Part shown: positions 62,165 through 64,000 of the stretch, piece after piece
Position numbering within the stretch: position 1 is the first letter of the stretch
Layout of the letters: each line of letters starts with the position of its first letter
From: Candidatus Freyarchaeota archaeon
GTDB lineage: Archaea > Asgardarchaeota > Jordiarchaeia > Jordiarchaeales > Jordiarchaeaceae
Direction of reading: 5' to 3'
Assembly (NCBI GenBank): GCA_030587365.1
Contig: JAUQZE010000047.1
Location: forward strand, 23,128 to 87,127
Length of the DNA stretch: 64,000 nucleotides
Notes under the pieces: generated by a model
What the model saw: the letters and a program-made list of their open reading frames with translations, nothing else
Databases searched by the model: none
Told to the model about the DNA's origin: nothing
Made by a program: the position numbers and the translations under genes

Positions 62165-63661
62165 TTAGGTTTTTGCTTTGGCCTTAGCGTGAGTTTCGAG
62201 TTTTTCGGCGTGAGTGTCTTTGAGAAATAGAGCCGCCACAATTACTATTATGCCTACTATAACTACGAAAATTATGGCTAGGTAAAAGGATCCTGGGAGG
62301 TCTATTGGGATGCTGGGGATTAAGATATACCACCAGAATTGGCTGAGTATTGTTATGTAGTTCGCCCAGTATAACAACTGTGAAAAAATGTAGGTTAGAG
62401 AAGAGGTTTGAAAGACTCCCATAACGAGGGGGCCTACGCCGCCGCCTAGGTTTCCGAAGGTGTACAGCCCTCCTATAGCTAGACCCGCCAATATGGGACC
62501 GACTGCCTTTGTTTCCATAGCCATCTGGAAACCGATGGGCAAAGCGGAGAGTAGGAAGAATCCGAGAAGGAACGCTGCTATCATTACGATTAGGCCGTTC
62601 ATTACTCCGAGGTTCGTTACTCCGATAATGTAAACAAGTGGAGGCCCCGCTACTGCTGCGAGTAGTATAAAGGGTTTCCTTCTGTTTATCCTGTCAGATA
62701 TGGCGGGTAGAATCATGCAGCCAATGATTCCGCCGAGAGTGATTAGGGCACCCACTACTCCACCCTGAACCTGTGACTGGGAAAGGAGGAACGGTACAAC
62801 GATAGGGTTGTATTGGGCGAAGTAGAGTTCTAAGAATTTCTGGAAAAATGGTTCATTTGAGGCAACTATACCCCCTATCCAGGTTGTTAAACCGAGATAA
62901 GTCGCGAAACCGCCTAAGAAAACTAAGGCAAGCACCCAGAACTGCTTCACTCTCAGTATTCGTGAAAAACCCTTCCTCAGGGATATTTTCTCTTCCTCCA
63001 CTCTTAGTTCTGGTAGTTTTGGTGGCTTCTCTCTGGCAACTGCAAAGAAGATAACAGCGACTGCAACTGTGATAAAGCCATAAATTAGGCTAGTATATTG
63101 CAGGCTTCCGAAGGAATTTAGGATTGGATTGCCTACGCTGTTTACTAGTATTGGTGAAAGGAACAGGGGAACCATTATGCCAAGAAATACGGACAGCGTG
63201 CCCAGTCCCTGAGCTGTTGCCCCTTCATGGAACGGAAACCACTGAGTTGTGAGTTTCGATATACCGTTAAACGCGGCAAGACTGCAAATTGATATCGCTA
63301 TTTGGCTAATTAGGAGAATTAAGAGGCTTGGTGAGAAAGCTCTCAAAATTCCTATTACCGCAAGGGCGGCCGTGGACACACCGATAGGATTCCTCCATCC
63401 CCACTTATCAATAGCTGCGCCAAACGGGAAGGAAAGTACGAACGACACCAGAGGGCCTTCTATGGTTAAGAGCGAGATTAAACTCTTGTCTGCGAAAGGA
63501 CCGCCGTAGGCAAAACTCACTGTTGATGTTATTGCAGTGAACTCGATCCACAGAAGTTGAGCTACGAACATGGCAAGAATATAACAAAGTAGCATCGCCC
63601 AGCGACGCCTATAAACTTGGTACTCAGTTTCAACTTTTGGTTTAGGTTTAGTTTTACTCAT
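62165..63661 (-). CDS. Major facilitator superfamily transporter
   Basis: A 498-residue protein of about 12 membrane helices. FPFGAAIDKWGWRNPIG between helices 2 and 3 is the MFS loop motif (D-R/K-x-G-R/W-R). The central cytosolic loop has EEEKISLRKGFSRILR, and the C-terminal half mirrors the first. It resembles the OFA/nitrate-like branch of anion or small-acid carriers; the substrate is not readable from sequence. GAGGT lies eight bases before the ATG. Confidence 0.8.
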   Translation of the reverse strand: MSKTKPKPKVETEYQVYRRRWAMLLCYILAMFVAQLLWIEFTAITSTVSFAYGGPFADKSLISLLTIEGPLVSFVLSFPFGAAIDKWGWRNPIGVSTAALAVIGILRAFSPSLLILLISQIAISICSLAAFNGISKLTTQWFPFHEGATAQGLGTLSVFLGIMVPLFLSPILVNSVGNPILNSFGSLQYTSLIYGFITVAVAVIFFAVAREKPPKLPELRVEEEKISLRKGFSRILRVKQFWVLALVFLGGFATYLGLTTWIGGIVASNEPFFQKFLELYFAQYNPIVVPFLLSQSQVQGGVVGALITLGGIIGCMILPAISDRINRRKPFILLAAVAGPPLVYIIGVTNLGVMNGLIVMIAAFLLGFFLLSALPIGFQMAMETKAVGPILAGLAIGGLYTFGNLGGGVGPLVMGVFQTSSLTYIFSQLLYWANYITILSQFWWYILIPSIPIDLPGSFYLAIIFVVIVGIIVIVAALFLKDTHAEKLETHAKAKAKT

Positions 63662-63746
63662 TTGAATTTACCTCAGAACTTTATTAAGATTCGGCTAAAC
63701 TAGCATTTAAATCCTATGATTTATGAATCAAAGTTAAAATTAATAT

Positions 63747-64000
63747 GCCTTGTTGCATAATTAGCTCTGTTTTCCTTTGCTTGCGCCTCGTGAGGGGGCG
63801 TAAAGCTTATTTTCCTTGCTTCTCCTATATTTCTTTCCCTTGATTGGAGGTTCTTCTGTATGGTTGGTGACCGGCTGGTTAAGAGGGGGGAGTTGATCCT
63901 GCTTCTCAAAGCGGGTGAGCGTCCCGAGGAGGAGCTCGGGAGGATGAACGAGGGCAAGGTGGGGCGTCCCTTCAGATACACGGACAGCCTCGTCTGGGCG
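63747..64000 (+). mobile_element. Left part of an insertion sequence at the window edge
   Basis: The leader begins with GCCTTGTTGCATAATTAG, which matches the start of block 2 in the dispersed repeat (48514-, 59234-). About 110 bases later a transposase reading frame opens. The right end lies outside the window. The similarity suggests the scattered repeats are remnants or non-autonomous relatives of this element; that is inference. Confidence 0.5.
63860..64000 (+). CDS. Transposase N-terminus (truncated by window end)
   Basis: The frame opens with MVGDRLVKRGELILLL and includes MNEGKVGRPFRYTDSLVWA, very similar to the N-terminal motif of IS5-like DDE transposases (N-x-G-K-x-G-R-P-F/Y-x-Y-x-D-S). 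GGAGG precedes the ATG (63860-63862) by about seven bases. It is GC-rich compared with neighbours, consistent with a mobile origin. It continues beyond the window. Confidence 0.65.
   Translation, partial: MVGDRLVKRGELILLLKAGERPEEELGRMNEGKVGRPFRYTDSLVWA

Noticed and set aside
1..64000. tRNA or rRNA genes
   Set aside because: No cloverleaf with GTTCRA-type T-loop and no conserved rRNA segment was found by eye; a covariance search would be needed to be sure.

Overview
The window reads as an archaeal chromosome segment from an uncultivated lineage with Asgard-like gene content; that placement is inference from gene content. The support is BRE/TATA promoters, Shine-Dalgarno sites of GGAGGTGA type, surface proteins with a C-terminal membrane anchor and many N-x-S/T sequons, KaiC/GvpD-type ATPases, TackOD1-type zinc modules, and several eukaryote-like small GTPases alongside longin and roadblock domains. 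Base composition is moderate to AT-rich with long AT-rich intergenic gaps. No rRNA, tRNA or CRISPR array is visible.

Layout. 0.4-8.2 kb: a three-repeat surface protein, a beta-CASP RNase, an ArsR-type regulator, a short run of small genes (DUF1801, wHTH, MGMT-like) and a membrane/HhH protein. 8.8-11.6 kb: an uncharacterised three-gene cluster bracketed by direct repeats. 11.7-13.5 kb: nucleotidyltransferase genes including a HEPN/MNT pair. 13.7-19.9 kb: an acetone-carboxylase operon (acxABC order) with a bacterial-looking amidohydrolase next to it. 20.1-24.7 kb: a second surface protein and small zinc proteins, one of them RING-like. 24.8-29.8 kb: a defence island with two type II restriction-modification pairs and a PD-(D/E)XK protein. 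30-34.5 kb: esterase, an orphan glycyl radical enzyme and an OsmC protein.

34.6-58.7 kb is the most interesting part, a signalling and regulation region. It holds a Rag/Gtr1-like GTPase fused to a roadblock domain; a large surface protein whose cytosolic tail carries a longin-like domain; a longin + TackOD1 protein and a TackOD1 + Lrp protein; a longin protein in an apparent operon with a Ras/Rab-like GTPase; three tandem paralogues that each fuse an N-terminal longin domain (resembling clathrin-adaptor small chains) to an Arf-like GTPase; four KaiC-family proteins, three of which carry a degenerate ATPase domain; and a PAS histidine kinase with its response regulator. I suggest, as inference, that these genes form a GTPase-based signalling or membrane-recognition system linking surface proteins to cytosolic regulators.

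59-64 kb: a radical SAM/SPASM enzyme, a methyltransferase, an MFS transporter, and at the right edge the start of an insertion-sequence transposase. The leader sequence of that IS resembles a short repeat family scattered through 48-63 kb.
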